DNA of 64,000 nt from Aquiflexum gelatinilyticum (GTDB lineage Bacteria; Bacteroidota; Bacteroidia; Cytophagales; Cyclobacteriaceae). Shown piece after piece: positions 34,131 to 43,800 of this stretch. The stretch's first letter is position 1. The number at the start of each line of letters is the position of its first letter. The notes beneath the pieces are model-generated. The model was given only the letters and a program-made list of their open reading frames with translations, did no database searches and was not told the DNA's origin. The stretch is taken from the NCBI RefSeq assembly GCF_024741135.1, contig NZ_JANSUY010000002.1, forward strand, positions 248,001 to 312,000, given 5' to 3'. The position numbers and the translations under genes were made by a program.

Positions 34131-34151
34131 TTAATTTTTTTCCTAAACGAC

Positions 34152-34165
34152 ATTAGTCGACTAAT
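34152..34165. other. Perfect 14-bp palindrome before the GxxExxY gene
   Basis: ATTAGTCGACTAAT lies between the last decamer hairpin and the GxxExxY start (34222). It could be an operator; a chance palindrome is also possible. Confidence 0.35.
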
Positions 34166-34221
34166 TTCATAATCAATTTGATTTTGTTTGATATTTTTAA
34201 TCTCACAAAAATTTTGGTAAA

Positions 34222-34593
34222 ATGGACGATATCAATTTAATCACGAAGGAGATAATCGGAAAATCCTTCAAAGTTTCAAACACCTTGGGAAATGGTTTCT
34301 TGGAAAAAGTTTATCAAAATGCCCTATCCTATGAATTGACAAAAAGTGGGTTGAATGTCAAGCAACAATATCCCTTGGAGGTCTTTTATGAGGATAAGGT
34401 AGTGGGAGAATATTTTGCAGATTTATTAGTTGAAAATAAAATTATTTTGGAATTAAAAGCTACCAAAGCATTGGAGGACATCCACCTGGCCCAAATACTA
34501 AATTATCTCAAAGCCTGTAACATGGATTTCGGTTTATTGATAAATTTTGGTACTCCAAGAGTTGAAATTAAAAGAGTACTTAATAATTTTTAA
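34222..34593 (+). CDS. GxxExxY protein (PD-(D/E)XK-like family)
   Basis: This is a 123-aa protein of the GxxExxY family. The name motif reads GFLEKVY at about 28-34, after LGNGF. Further on, GEYFADLLVENKIILELKAT has the D-x(n)-E-x-K layout of a PD-(D/E)XK nuclease core, and ILNYLKACNMDFGLLINFG ends the fold. The function is unproven; a nuclease-like or RNA-related role is often suggested. These genes commonly lie beside CACAGAT word repeats, as here, where four hairpin units stand just upstream. It seems to be carried as part of a repeat unit rather than being part of the fucosidase or GMC loci. Confidence 0.9.
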   Translation: MDDINLITKEIIGKSFKVSNTLGNGFLEKVYQNALSYELTKSGLNVKQQYPLEVFYEDKVVGEYFADLLVENKIILELKATKALEDIHLAQILNYLKACNMDFGLLINFGTPRVEIKRVLNNF

Positions 34594-34766
34594 ACTCATA
34601 TTTTTAAAGTTTATCTATCAAACAGGCTAAGTTTTTCCACCAAATATCATTCACTAAATTATGCTCCCAACTAGCCCACATTTCCTTTATACAAATAGGC
34701 TATGAAATTTCCCTAAATCGTTTTACCTTTTTACCTTGATAATAATTCAACCCTAATGACCTTACC

Positions 34767-35342
34767 ATGAAAAGAAGAGACGCCCTCCGGAGCCTTGCCT
34801 TGATTACCGGTGGTTTGGTGTTGGTGCCATCCTGTGATTTCTCCAAGGAAGACATCCTCACTGCTTACCAAAACCTCCAAATTACCCCTTCGCTTCAACA
34901 GTTGTTGAAAGATATTGCCGGAACTATCATTCCTGTCGGAAACATCAAAAGTGCTGCCGACATAGAAGTGCAGGACTTTATCCTTGTCATGGTCAACGAT
35001 TGCATTGATGCAGATGGTCAGAAATCCTTTATGCAGGGACTGCAGGGATTTGAAGATTTCAGCAAAAAAAGCGGGGGATCTGCATTTGCAAAATTAGATC
35101 AGTCAGGCAAGGAAGCTGTGGTGAAAGCTGCTTTGGCAATAGAATTGCCCGAAAATACCAAACCTGAAGATCCTCAGAAAGCTACCAAAGAGTTTATCGG
35201 AATGGCCAAGCGCTTCACCGTACAGGGATTCATGATGTCTGAATATATCCAAACCCAAGTGAAACCCTATTCCCTGATTCCCGGGGATTATCAGGGAGCA
35301 GTATTAATCTCAGACCTCAAACCCGAAAGAATCAATGGCTAA
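34767..35342 (+). CDS. Gluconate 2-dehydrogenase subunit 3 family protein
   Basis: This 191-aa exported small subunit partners GMC dehydrogenases. The N-terminus MKRRDALRSLALITGGLVLVPSC has a twin-arginine-like RR and a lipobox-like PSC, so Tat export and/or lipid anchoring are both possible. The body has the family's helical stretches LQQLLKDIAGTIIPV and FTVQGFMMSEY. It overlaps the start of the GMC gene by 8 nt, showing tight coupling. The partner oxidises a sugar or polyol while this subunit is needed for export or stability. Confidence 0.88.
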   Translation: MKRRDALRSLALITGGLVLVPSCDFSKEDILTAYQNLQITPSLQQLLKDIAGTIIPVGNIKSAADIEVQDFILVMVNDCIDADGQKSFMQGLQGFEDFSKKSGGSAFAKLDQSGKEAVVKAALAIELPENTKPEDPQKATKEFIGMAKRFTVQGFMMSEYIQTQVKPYSLIPGDYQGAVLISDLKPERING

Positions 35343-37041
35343 TCTCAATATAGACGCAGTAAAAGAAAGAACTTTCCAAGCCATTGTCATTGGCTCTGGC
35401 TTATCAGGGAGTTGGGCGGCAAAGGAGCTTACCGAACATGGTGTAAAAACTTTGGTCATCGAAAGAGGCCGCGATGTGAAGCATATCAAGGATTATCCGA
35501 CCACTAGCATGCTTCCCTACGAGTTTGAACACCGTGGACAACTCACCCAAGAAATCCAAAAAGAAAACCCGATCGTCAGCCGCTGTTATGCTTTCAGGGA
35601 AGATGCGGCCCACTTTTTTGTCAAAGACAAGGAGCATCCGTATGTGCAGGAAAAACCCTTTGACTGGATCCGTGGATATCAGGTCGGAGGCAAGTCTTTG
35701 CTTTGGGCAAGACAGGTACAAAGATGGTCGGACTTTGATTTTGAAGGTCCTGCAAGAGATGGATTCGCTGTGGATTGGCCGATCAGGTACAAGGACATCG
35801 CCCCTTGGTACAGCCATGTTGAAAAATTTGCGGGTGTTTCAGGCAACAAAGACGGATTGGCAAGTTTACCTGATGGTGAATTTTTGCCGGGATTTCCGTT
35901 GAACGTTGTAGAGGAATATTTTCAAGGCAAGCTCAAGGAGCATTATGGAGATGAGCGCCACATGATTTTGGCACGCTGTGCCCACATCACCGGTAATTTT
36001 GATTATTACGCCCAACAAGGAAGGGCCAAATGCCAAAGTCGAAATCTTTGTCAGAGGGGATGTCCTTTTGGCGGTTATTTCTCGGCCAATTCATCCACTA
36101 TCCCTTGGGCTGAAAAGACCGGAAACATGACTTTGCGGACTGATGCGGTAGTACATTCCATCATTTATGATGAAGAAAAAGGCAAGGCAACTGGTGTCAT
36201 GGTCATTGATGCCCATACCAAAGAAATGGAGGAATATTTTGCCGATGTCATTTTTGTCAATGCAGCGGCATTGAATACCAACCTGATCCTGTTGAATTCT
36301 ACATCGACCCGTTTTCCAAACGGACTTGGCAACGACAGTGGTCTGTTGGGTAAATATGTCGCTTTCCATAATTATCGCGCAGGAATCTCCGCCCAATATG
36401 AAGGTCACTTGGAATATACAACCCAAGGCGGAAGACCAACTTCAGGGTATTTTCCACGATTCAGAAATTTGAAAAAGCAGGAAACTGATTTCCTCCGAGG
36501 ATATGCAGCAGGATTCGGGGCCAACAGGGGATCTTATGCTGACCAAAATGCTATCGGCATGGAACTGAAAGAAAACTTGCTCAATCCGGATCAATATGGC
36601 CCTTGGAATGTCGGGTCACATATGATGGGGGAAACCATTCCCAAGGAAAGCAATTATGTTGCTTTGGACGCCAATGCAAAAGATCCATTTGGCATGCCTC
36701 AGTTGAAAATCAACGTCGATTATGATGACAACGATGAGAAAATGATCAAGGATTATTTGGAGCAGATGACAGAGATGTTTGAAAAAGCAGGCTTCACCAA
36801 TATCAAAACCCGTGACGACAAGCGTGCCCCAGGATTGGATATCCACGAGATGGGCGGCGTAAGGATGGGAAAAGATCCAAAGACTTCTTTGCTCAATGGC
36901 AACCATCAACTCCATGCCGTTCCCAATGTCTATGTGACCGACGGCGCTTCGATGACCTCCACGTCTACACAAAATCCATCATTGACTTACATGGCATTTG
37001 CGGCGCGGGCGGCGCATCATGCAATGAAGAACTTTGGTTGA
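35335..37041 (+). CDS. GMC-family FAD oxidoreductase (gluconate/sugar dehydrogenase-like)
   Basis: This 568-aa flavoprotein would oxidise a sugar, polyol or related alcohol in the periplasm, using electrons passed to a membrane carrier. The ADP-binding motif is IVIGSGLSGSWAAKEL (about 16-31), and FAD contacts follow at RGYQVGGKSLLWARQVQRW. A cysteine-rich region CQSRNLCQRGCPFGG at about 231-245 may bind an iron-sulfur cluster or haem-like partner, a feature of the gluconate-dehydrogenase group. The C-terminus ends STSTQNPSLTYMAFAARAAHHAM. There is no signal of its own, so it probably rides with the Tat-leader subunit encoded just before. No cytochrome subunit gene follows. Confidence 0.88.
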   Translation: MANLNIDAVKERTFQAIVIGSGLSGSWAAKELTEHGVKTLVIERGRDVKHIKDYPTTSMLPYEFEHRGQLTQEIQKENPIVSRCYAFREDAAHFFVKDKEHPYVQEKPFDWIRGYQVGGKSLLWARQVQRWSDFDFEGPARDGFAVDWPIRYKDIAPWYSHVEKFAGVSGNKDGLASLPDGEFLPGFPLNVVEEYFQGKLKEHYGDERHMILARCAHITGNFDYYAQQGRAKCQSRNLCQRGCPFGGYFSANSSTIPWAEKTGNMTLRTDAVVHSIIYDEEKGKATGVMVIDAHTKEMEEYFADVIFVNAAALNTNLILLNSTSTRFPNGLGNDSGLLGKYVAFHNYRAGISAQYEGHLEYTTQGGRPTSGYFPRFRNLKKQETDFLRGYAAGFGANRGSYADQNAIGMELKENLLNPDQYGPWNVGSHMMGETIPKESNYVALDANAKDPFGMPQLKINVDYDDNDEKMIKDYLEQMTEMFEKAGFTNIKTRDDKRAPGLDIHEMGGVRMGKDPKTSLLNGNHQLHAVPNVYVTDGASMTSTSTQNPSLTYMAFAARAAHHAMKNFG

Positions 37042-37062
37042 CCAGCCTTTATTCAGTAAAAC

Positions 37063-37100
37063 AAAAATCCCGGTCAGGAATACCTGACCGGGATTTTTTT
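37063..37100. terminator. Bidirectional terminator between GMC and desaturase genes
   Basis: ATCCCGGTCAGG (37067-37078) and CCTGACCGGGAT (37083-37094) form a perfect 12-bp stem with loop AATA, flanked by A-run and T-run. It serves the plus GMC gene and the convergent minus desaturase gene. Confidence 0.9.
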
Positions 37101-37125
37101 ATGGGATTAAATTAGAACTTTAATT

Positions 37126-38244
37126 TTAAGCCATTACCTCAATTTCTTCCGAAACAACTTCTTTTTCCGAAGCCCTTCCTGCTGCTTTCAAGAAATCATA
37201 GTGAGATTTGAGCGCAGAGCCAAAGGTGGCATTTTCATTATATGGTAAGCCAAATTCCTCTGCGGTTTCTTTGACGATTTCTGATATTTCCACATAATGG
37301 ATATGGCAGATTTTTGGGAAAAGGTGGTGTTCCACCTGCAGGTTCAACCCACCGCAAAGAAAATTGACTACTGAATTTTTTCTCGCAAAATTGGCAGTTG
37401 TCCTCATTTGGTGGGCTGCCCAGGTCTCCTCGATGTTTTCATCGCCTTGGGGATTTGGCATTTCGGTGTCTTCCACCAAGTGCGCCAATTGGAATACCAA
37501 GCCCAATACAAGTCCTTCAGCAAAATTCATGACCAAGAACCCGATCATAAACTGCCACCAAGTGATGTCCATCACTACCAGAGGAATTATGATAAATAAG
37601 GTGTAATAGACTATTTTGTAAAAGAACAGGTTGAAATATTCGATTTTAGGATGCTTGTTGACGTGTGAGCCAATATTCTTCTGAAAGAACTTCACATAGT
37701 CCTTTCTGAAAAACCAAGACAAAGAAGCCAAAGAGTACAAAGCAAAGGCATAAATGTGCTGGTATTTGTGGATCGGTTTGAGAGGTTCTTCAGGAGAAAC
37801 CCTGACCAAACCTGGTGCGACATCCAAGTCCCCGTCATGACCGATGATGTTGGTATAGGTATGGTGGACTTTGTTATGGGTAATGTTCCAGACATACACA
37901 TTGGCACCGATGATATTGAATATGAAGCCAAGGGATTTATTGACAAAGGCATTTTTGGAATAGGATCCGTGAAGGGCATCATGGCAGACGTTAAATCCGA
38001 TAAAAGCCATGTTCATACCGAGCGCAATCGCCAAAAACAGCGAAACAACTATGGGGAACACCTCAAACAAGATCAAGAAGTATAACCCAATAAATGAGGT
38101 AAGATAAACAATGGTTTTGAGAACCATTGCCGTATTGGCGTATTTGGAAATGTTGTTTGCTTTGAAATATTCATCTACGCGTTTTTTGATTGTAACAAAA
38201 AACAGGGAGTTTCCTGAATCAAGAAACTTTAAGGATGTATTCAT
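37126..38244 (-). CDS. Membrane fatty-acid desaturase, linoleoyl-CoA/front-end type
   Basis: This 372-aa di-iron integral membrane enzyme introduces a cis double bond into acyl chains. The three histidine boxes are HDALHGSY (about 87-93), HNKVHHTYTN (about 124-133) and QVEHHLFP (about 306-313), with four to five hydrophobic segments between. There is no fused cytochrome b5 domain, so it uses a separate ferredoxin or cytochrome. The QxxHH third box places it with front-end/Delta-6-like bacterial desaturases. It stands alone between gaps; role would be membrane fluidity. The start at 38244 (MNTSLKFLDSGNSLFFV) is the only good one. Confidence 0.9.
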   Translation of the reverse strand: MNTSLKFLDSGNSLFFVTIKKRVDEYFKANNISKYANTAMVLKTIVYLTSFIGLYFLILFEVFPIVVSLFLAIALGMNMAFIGFNVCHDALHGSYSKNAFVNKSLGFIFNIIGANVYVWNITHNKVHHTYTNIIGHDGDLDVAPGLVRVSPEEPLKPIHKYQHIYAFALYSLASLSWFFRKDYVKFFQKNIGSHVNKHPKIEYFNLFFYKIVYYTLFIIIPLVVMDITWWQFMIGFLVMNFAEGLVLGLVFQLAHLVEDTEMPNPQGDENIEETWAAHQMRTTANFARKNSVVNFLCGGLNLQVEHHLFPKICHIHYVEISEIVKETAEEFGLPYNENATFGSALKSHYDFLKAAGRASEKEVVSEEIEVMA

Positions 38245-38443
38245 ACTTATTTAGTAATTCAATTGTGATTTTTTTCTTGAGCAATTCAACTGGCTGGGGG
38301 TGACGAAAATTAGATTCAACAGCAGAATGCAGAATAAATAAAATTTTAATCTGTTCCAAGTACGCCAAACTTGGCCGTATTTCCGAATATTTAACAGATT
38401 GTTTTAGGAAATTAAGGAGAATTAACTTTTTATGACCAAAAAC

Positions 38444-38908
38444 CTAGCCAATAATTCCTTTTAAGTCAGCTGGGGAATAATTTATCGATTTCAAGGTTTT
38501 TCGGTCTTCCTTCCTGTATACTAGGAAAAGTTCCCCTTCTTTTTCATAATGACAATCCACGCCCTGGTTTTGGTAGAGGCTTACGGTTTGCTCAGCCTCG
38601 GCTATTGTTTTGCATGCTTTGCTCATGTTGGAGCGTTGCACTTCGTCAAACAAGGCTTTGAATTTTTCCGCCAATCCAAATTCCAAAATTGCTCCGGACA
38701 ACACATATTGGATGTCACAAAGCGCATCTGCTATTTCTACGATATCCTGATTTTTGATGCCTTCTTCAAGTTCTTTCAATTCTTCGGCAATAAGAGAAAC
38801 CCGCAACTTACAGCGCTTGGCATCGGGAATTTGTGGCTCAGGCAAAATCGGGTGTTTGAATGTCTGATGGAAAGCTGCGACAGAAGTGAGGCTTTTGGGA
38901 TCTTGCAT
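38444..38908 (-). CDS. MazG-like nucleoside triphosphate pyrophosphohydrolase
   Basis: This 154-aa all-alpha NTP pyrophosphohydrolase of the MazG/PRA-PH superfamily shows the acidic metal cluster SLIAEELKELEEG (ExxE pattern, about 39-51) and IVEIADALCDIQYV (ExxD, about 58-71). The preceding TFKHPILPEPQIPD lies in the usual N-terminal place. Such enzymes hydrolyse damaged or excess (d)NTPs. It is near the exported superoxide dismutase gene on the same strand (88 nt), separated by a terminator, so it is probably transcribed from its own promoter. Substrate range unknown. Confidence 0.85.
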   Translation of the reverse strand: MQDPKSLTSVAAFHQTFKHPILPEPQIPDAKRCKLRVSLIAEELKELEEGIKNQDIVEIADALCDIQYVLSGAILEFGLAEKFKALFDEVQRSNMSKACKTIAEAEQTVSLYQNQGVDCHYEKEGELFLVYRKEDRKTLKSINYSPADLKGIIG

Positions 38909-38943
38909 GGTGATTTTCTTGTTTGTTTTGAATGCCGCAAAAT

Positions 38944-38971
38944 AAAAAAACGGAGCTGTAAAACCCCGTTT
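38944..38971 (-). terminator. Terminator of the superoxide dismutase gene
   Basis: AAACGGAG (38948-38955) faces CCCCGTTT (38964-38971) around an 8-nt loop; on the minus-strand RNA one pair is G-U. A T-rich run follows in the minus direction, 25 nt after the stop at 38997. Confidence 0.65.
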
Positions 38972-38996
38972 CTTTCTTAAAATATGGAATGAATTC

Positions 38997-39779
38997 TTAA
39001 GCTCCTTTCACGATCGTGTTGTAACGATCACCGACAGCTTTCCAGTCAATCACATTCCAAAATGCCGTCAAATAGTCAGGCCTTCTATTTTGGTAATTGA
39101 GGTAATAAGCATGCTCCCACACATCCACTCCTACCAATGGAATTCCCTGAAACTCCGAGATGTCCATCAGTGGATTGTCTTGGTTTGGGGTACTTCCAAT
39201 CTGAAGCAGGTTGTTTTTGTCCAAGACAAGCCATGCCCAACCTGAACCGAACCTGCCTTTTCCTGCATCTTCAAATTTGGTTTTGAAATCTGCAAAACTT
39301 CCGAAAGCACCGTTGATGGCTTCAGACAAATCTCCTCCCGGCTCACCGCCTCCTGTCGGAGACATGATTTTCCAAAACAATTCGTGGTTATAATGGCCAC
39401 CGCCATTGTTTCTCATTTTTGTTGAATATTTGGAAATATTCATCATCACTTCTTCAAGGGGCTTACTGACATCCACATTTTCCTCGGAAGCAGCTTCACC
39501 CAGATTTTTGGCATAGGCAGCGGCATGTTTGGAATAGTGGATTTCCATGGTCATGGCATCGATATGGGGCTCAAGAGCAGTGTATTCATAGGCCAATGGC
39601 GTTTGCTCAAAGCCGGTGCTGAGGAGAATTTTTCCCTCTTCGGTTTCTTCTCCTTCACCGCCGCATGCGGTCAAAAATGCTGAACCGACTAGCGAACTGC
39701 CTATTCCCAAGGCGATAGTGGCTTTGGAACTGTGGCTTATGAAGGTTCTTCTTGAAACGTTGTAAGTCGTCTTTTTCAT
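38997..39779 (-). CDS. Superoxide dismutase (Mn/Fe), exported
   Basis: This 260-aa Mn/Fe superoxide dismutase is extended at the N-terminus by about 55 residues. The extension has SRRTFISHSSKATIALGIG (twin-arginine pattern) and LTACGGEGEE (lipobox), so the mature enzyme is probably anchored in the envelope. The catalytic part shows LEPHIDAMTMEIHYSKHAAAY (first ligand His), NNGGGHYNHELFWK (second), and GVDVWEHAYYLNYQNRRPDY (Asp and His ligands). An exported SOD protects against external superoxide. The first motif has YSKHA instead of the common HHSKHH, a small deviation. Metal choice cannot be read. Confidence 0.92.
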   Translation of the reverse strand: MKKTTYNVSRRTFISHSSKATIALGIGSSLVGSAFLTACGGEGEETEEGKILLSTGFEQTPLAYEYTALEPHIDAMTMEIHYSKHAAAYAKNLGEAASEENVDVSKPLEEVMMNISKYSTKMRNNGGGHYNHELFWKIMSPTGGGEPGGDLSEAINGAFGSFADFKTKFEDAGKGRFGSGWAWLVLDKNNLLQIGSTPNQDNPLMDISEFQGIPLVGVDVWEHAYYLNYQNRRPDYLTAFWNVIDWKAVGDRYNTIVKGA

Positions 39780-39964
39780 AGAGAGTTATTTCCTTTTTAT
39801 GGATTTTCGAAATTGAATCGACCAACAAGTTAACCAATTCAACCACATAATGAAACCTAAAAGCAGACAATAAGTCTGATTTTGTGACAAGATGGTTATG
39901 TTTGTAAAACCAAAATATGTTGGTTTGGTTTTTGAATCCAATCAATTTCTTTCAATGAAAGCCA

Positions 39965-40744
39965 ATGGCTATGGAAATTTCATTTTATAAATATCAGGGA
40001 ACGGGTAACGATTTTGTGATGATCGATGACCGGGCAGATATTTTTCCTGACAAGGATCTTTCCTTGATCCAAAGGCTCTGTGACCGCAAATTCGGAATTG
40101 GTGCTGATGGATTGATTCTGATCAGAGACGATGAGGAGCATGATTTTGAGATGGTGTATTTCAATGCTGATGGGTCGCAGAGTATGTGTGGAAACGGCGC
40201 AAGGTGTGCAGTTGCATTTGCAAAGTATTTGGGAATCCTTGAACGAAATACCAATTTTCTCGCCATCGATGGGGAACACCAGGCGGTAGTCGCCGGGGAT
40301 TGGATTGAATTGGAAATGCGTCCCGTCCTTAGCCTTGCCAATTCCGGTCAGGATTATTTTGTCAACACAGGCTCTCCCCACCATGTGAGGTTTGTGGAGA
40401 ATGTTTCCGACTATCCTGTCTTTGAAGTAGGAAAAGAAATACGCTATAGCAATGCATATGCACCAAAGGGGACCAATGTGAATTTTGTCACTCCTTTGGG
40501 AAAAGATGAAATCCATGTCCGAACTTATGAGAGGGGCGTAGAAAATGAAACGCTTTCATGTGGGACAGGAGTGACGGCATGTGCTTTGGTGTATGGCTAT
40601 CAGCATGAGCTACATGAAGTAAATATCAAAACACCGGGAGGAAAACTCAAAGTCAGATTTACTGAAAATGCAGATGGAAGCTTTCAGGATATTTGGCTAA
40701 TTGGCCCTGCTGAACAGGTGTTTGCAGGAAAGATTGAAATTTAA
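39965..40744 (+). CDS. dapF: Diaminopimelate epimerase
   Basis: This cytoplasmic 259-aa enzyme converts LL- to meso-diaminopimelate for lysine and peptidoglycan. The catalytic cysteine pair is visible as MCGNGARC (about 74-81) and SCGTGVTAC (about 199-207). The N-terminus MAMEISFYKYQGTGNDFVMIDD has the substrate-binding GNDFVMID. ATG 39965 is taken because AAAG stands just upstream; a second in-frame ATG at 39971 is also possible. It is transcribed alone: a TATGTTTG -7-like motif lies at 39897, and 147 nt separate it from secA. Confidence 0.95.
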   Translation: MAMEISFYKYQGTGNDFVMIDDRADIFPDKDLSLIQRLCDRKFGIGADGLILIRDDEEHDFEMVYFNADGSQSMCGNGARCAVAFAKYLGILERNTNFLAIDGEHQAVVAGDWIELEMRPVLSLANSGQDYFVNTGSPHHVRFVENVSDYPVFEVGKEIRYSNAYAPKGTNVNFVTPLGKDEIHVRTYERGVENETLSCGTGVTACALVYGYQHELHEVNIKTPGGKLKVRFTENADGSFQDIWLIGPAEQVFAGKIEI

Positions 40745-40891
40745 GCCATGTGAAGTACCGGGTAATTTGAGATTGGCAGATACATATTTGCAAAAGTCTA
40801 TCTCCCATTCTCCGCGCTCATATCTTCCTGTTGATTACTATTATTAAGAAAAACGAAGTAATTTTACCCCCCATTAGATACAAAATACCAT

Positions 40892-43800
40892 ATGTTAGAT
40901 TTTATAGCCAAAGGACTGGCAAAAGTTTTCGGTACCAAGTCAGATAGAGATGTCAAGGAATTGAGTCCTAAAGTTCCCCTCATCAATGAAGCTTTCAAGA
41001 AATTACAAGGCCTCAGCGATGAAGGTTTAAGGGCAAAGACAGGTGAAATCAAAGCCATCATCAATGCTGATTTGAAACCCTTTGATGATAAAATAGCTGC
41101 TTTCAGGGAAAAAATCCTATCCTTGGCCCCGGATAAGGTCCATGAAAAAGATGCCCTGTTTACCGAAATAGAGAAGACTGAAAAATCAAGAGACGAAGCA
41201 TTGGAAGTCGTTTTGGAAAAGGTCTTGGTAGATGCTTTTGCAGTAGTCAAAGAGACAGCAAGAAGATTCAAAGAAAACGGAAAGTTGGTCGTGAAGGCTA
41301 CATTGAGAGATCAGGAACTTGCAGCCAAAAAATCCAACATTGAAATCCAAGGAGATAATGCCATTTGGCACAACAAATGGATGGCCGCAGGAACTGAAGT
41401 CGTTTGGGACATGGTCCATTATGACGTACAGCTTATCGGCGGGATGGTGCTTCACAAAGGTAAAATAGCAGAAATGGCTACAGGTGAAGGAAAGACTTTG
41501 GTGTCAACACTTCCTGCTTACCTCAATGCACTTTCAGGCAGGGGCGTTCACATTGTTACTGTCAATGATTATTTGGCCAAAAGGGACTCCGAATGGAATG
41601 CCCCGCTTTTTGAATTTCATGGACTTACAGTAGATTGTATAGATAAGTATCAGCCTAACTCAGAAGCCAGAAAGAAAGCTTATGCCTGTGACATTGTCTA
41701 TGGGACAAACAACGAGTTCGGCTTTGATTACCTGAGAGACAACATGGCACGGGAAGCCGGTGATCTTGTTCAGGGCAAACACCATTATGCCATGATTGAC
41801 GAAGTGGATTCGGTTTTGATCGATGATGCAAGGACTCCTTTGATCATCTCAGGACCTGTTCCCCGCGGAGACGAGCATGAGTTTATGGAAATGAAGCCAA
41901 GGGTCGCCACGCTTGTAGACGAGCAACGCAAACTTGTGCAGGGATTCCTCAATCAGGCCAAAAAATTGATCCAAGAAGGAAATGAAAAAGAGGCAGGCTT
42001 ACCGCTTTTCAGAGCGTATAGAGGTATGCCAAAATACAAGCCTTTGATCAAGTTCCTGTCTGAGCCGGGTATCAGGGTAATCCTTCAAAAAACCGAGAAT
42101 TATTACCTCCAAGACAACAAGAGAATGATGCCGGAGGCCGATCAACCTCTGTTGTTTACCATCGAAGAAAAGACCAATGGCATCGAGCTTACTGATAACG
42201 GCATCGAGGTCATTACCCAAAAGAATGAAAATCCAACCTTCTTTATCCTTCCTGATATCGGTATGGAAATCGCCGAAATGGAGAAAAATCCTGACATCGA
42301 CGACAAAGAAAAACTCATCAGGAAAGAAGAGTTGATCAAAGATTACGGCGTAAAAGCACAAAGAATCCATACTGTCAATCAATTGCTCAAGGCATATTGT
42401 ATGTTTGAAAAAGACACCGAATATATCTTGGTAGATGGCAAAGTGAAAATCGTCGATGAGCAGACAGGCCGTGTGATGGAAGGCAGGAGATATTCCGACG
42501 GACTCCATCAGGCGATCGAAGCCAAAGAAAATGTGAAAGTCGAAGACGCCACACAGACGTATGCGACCATTACACTCCAAAATTACTTCAGAATGTACCA
42601 CAAGCTTGCAGGTATGACGGGTACTGCGGAGACTGAAGCAGGTGAATTCTGGACGATTTATAAACTCGATGTGGTGGTGATCCCTACCAACAGAAACATT
42701 ATCAGGGAAGACCGGGAAGATAAAGTATACAAAACTGTCAGGGAGAAATTCAATGCAGTGGCGGACGAAATTGTGGAACTGACCAAAGCAGGAAGACCAG
42801 TATTGGTGGGTACGACTTCAGTGGAGATTTCGGAAGTCTTGAGTAGGATGCTTACTATCCGCAAAATCCAGCACCAGGTATTGAATGCCAAGCAACATGC
42901 CAGAGAAGCAGACATTGTCGCAGAAGCAGGAAAACCCGGAACCGTGACCATCGCTACCAACATGGCCGGTCGTGGTACAGATATCAAATTGACTCCGGAA
43001 TCAAGGAAAGCCGGTGGACTTGCTATCGTCGGTACAGAGAGACACGAGTCGAGACGTGTTGACCGCCAGCTTCGTGGACGTTCAGGACGTCAGGGGGATG
43101 TGGGTTCTTCCCAGTTCTTTGTCTCATTGGAAGATAACCTGATGAGGATGTTCGGTTCGGACAGGATCGCAAAACTCATGGACCGCATGGGCTTGGAAGA
43201 AGGTGAAGTCATCCAGCATTCGATGATTACCAAATCCATCGAAAGAGCACAGAGGAAGGTGGAGGAAAATAACTTTGGCGTAAGAAAGAGACTTTTGGAA
43301 TATGACGATGTCATGAATTCCCAAAGAGAGGTAGTCTACAAGAGAAGAAGAAATGCTCTCAAAGGAGAGCGTCTGGAATTGGATATTCTCAATGTGATGT
43401 ATGATGTCTGCTTTGATATCATACAGATGGGCAAGTCCACCGAAGATGCGGATAATTTGAGGATGAACATCTACAGTTCATTGGGCATAGACCATCCATT
43501 TAGTGCAGATGACCTGAAATCCAAAGACACAGGAGTTCTTACCCAACAGTTGTTCGATGCAGCATATCAGCATTATGTAGGGAAAAATGAGACTATTGTC
43601 AACAAAGCACTCCCCGTTTTGAAAGATGTTTATACCAACCGAGGGGCCACTGTAAAAGAAATCATGGTTCCAATTTCAGATGGATTCAAACAAATTGGGG
43701 TTGTTGTCAATCTTGAATCAGCAGTGAAAAACGAAGGAAGGGATTTGATCAGAAATATCGAGAAAAATGTCACTTTGGCAATCATTGACCAAAATTGGAA

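Noticed and set aside
38944..38971. Terminator serving the MazG-like gene
   Set aside because: It lies before that gene's start in the minus direction, so it fits the superoxide dismutase instead.
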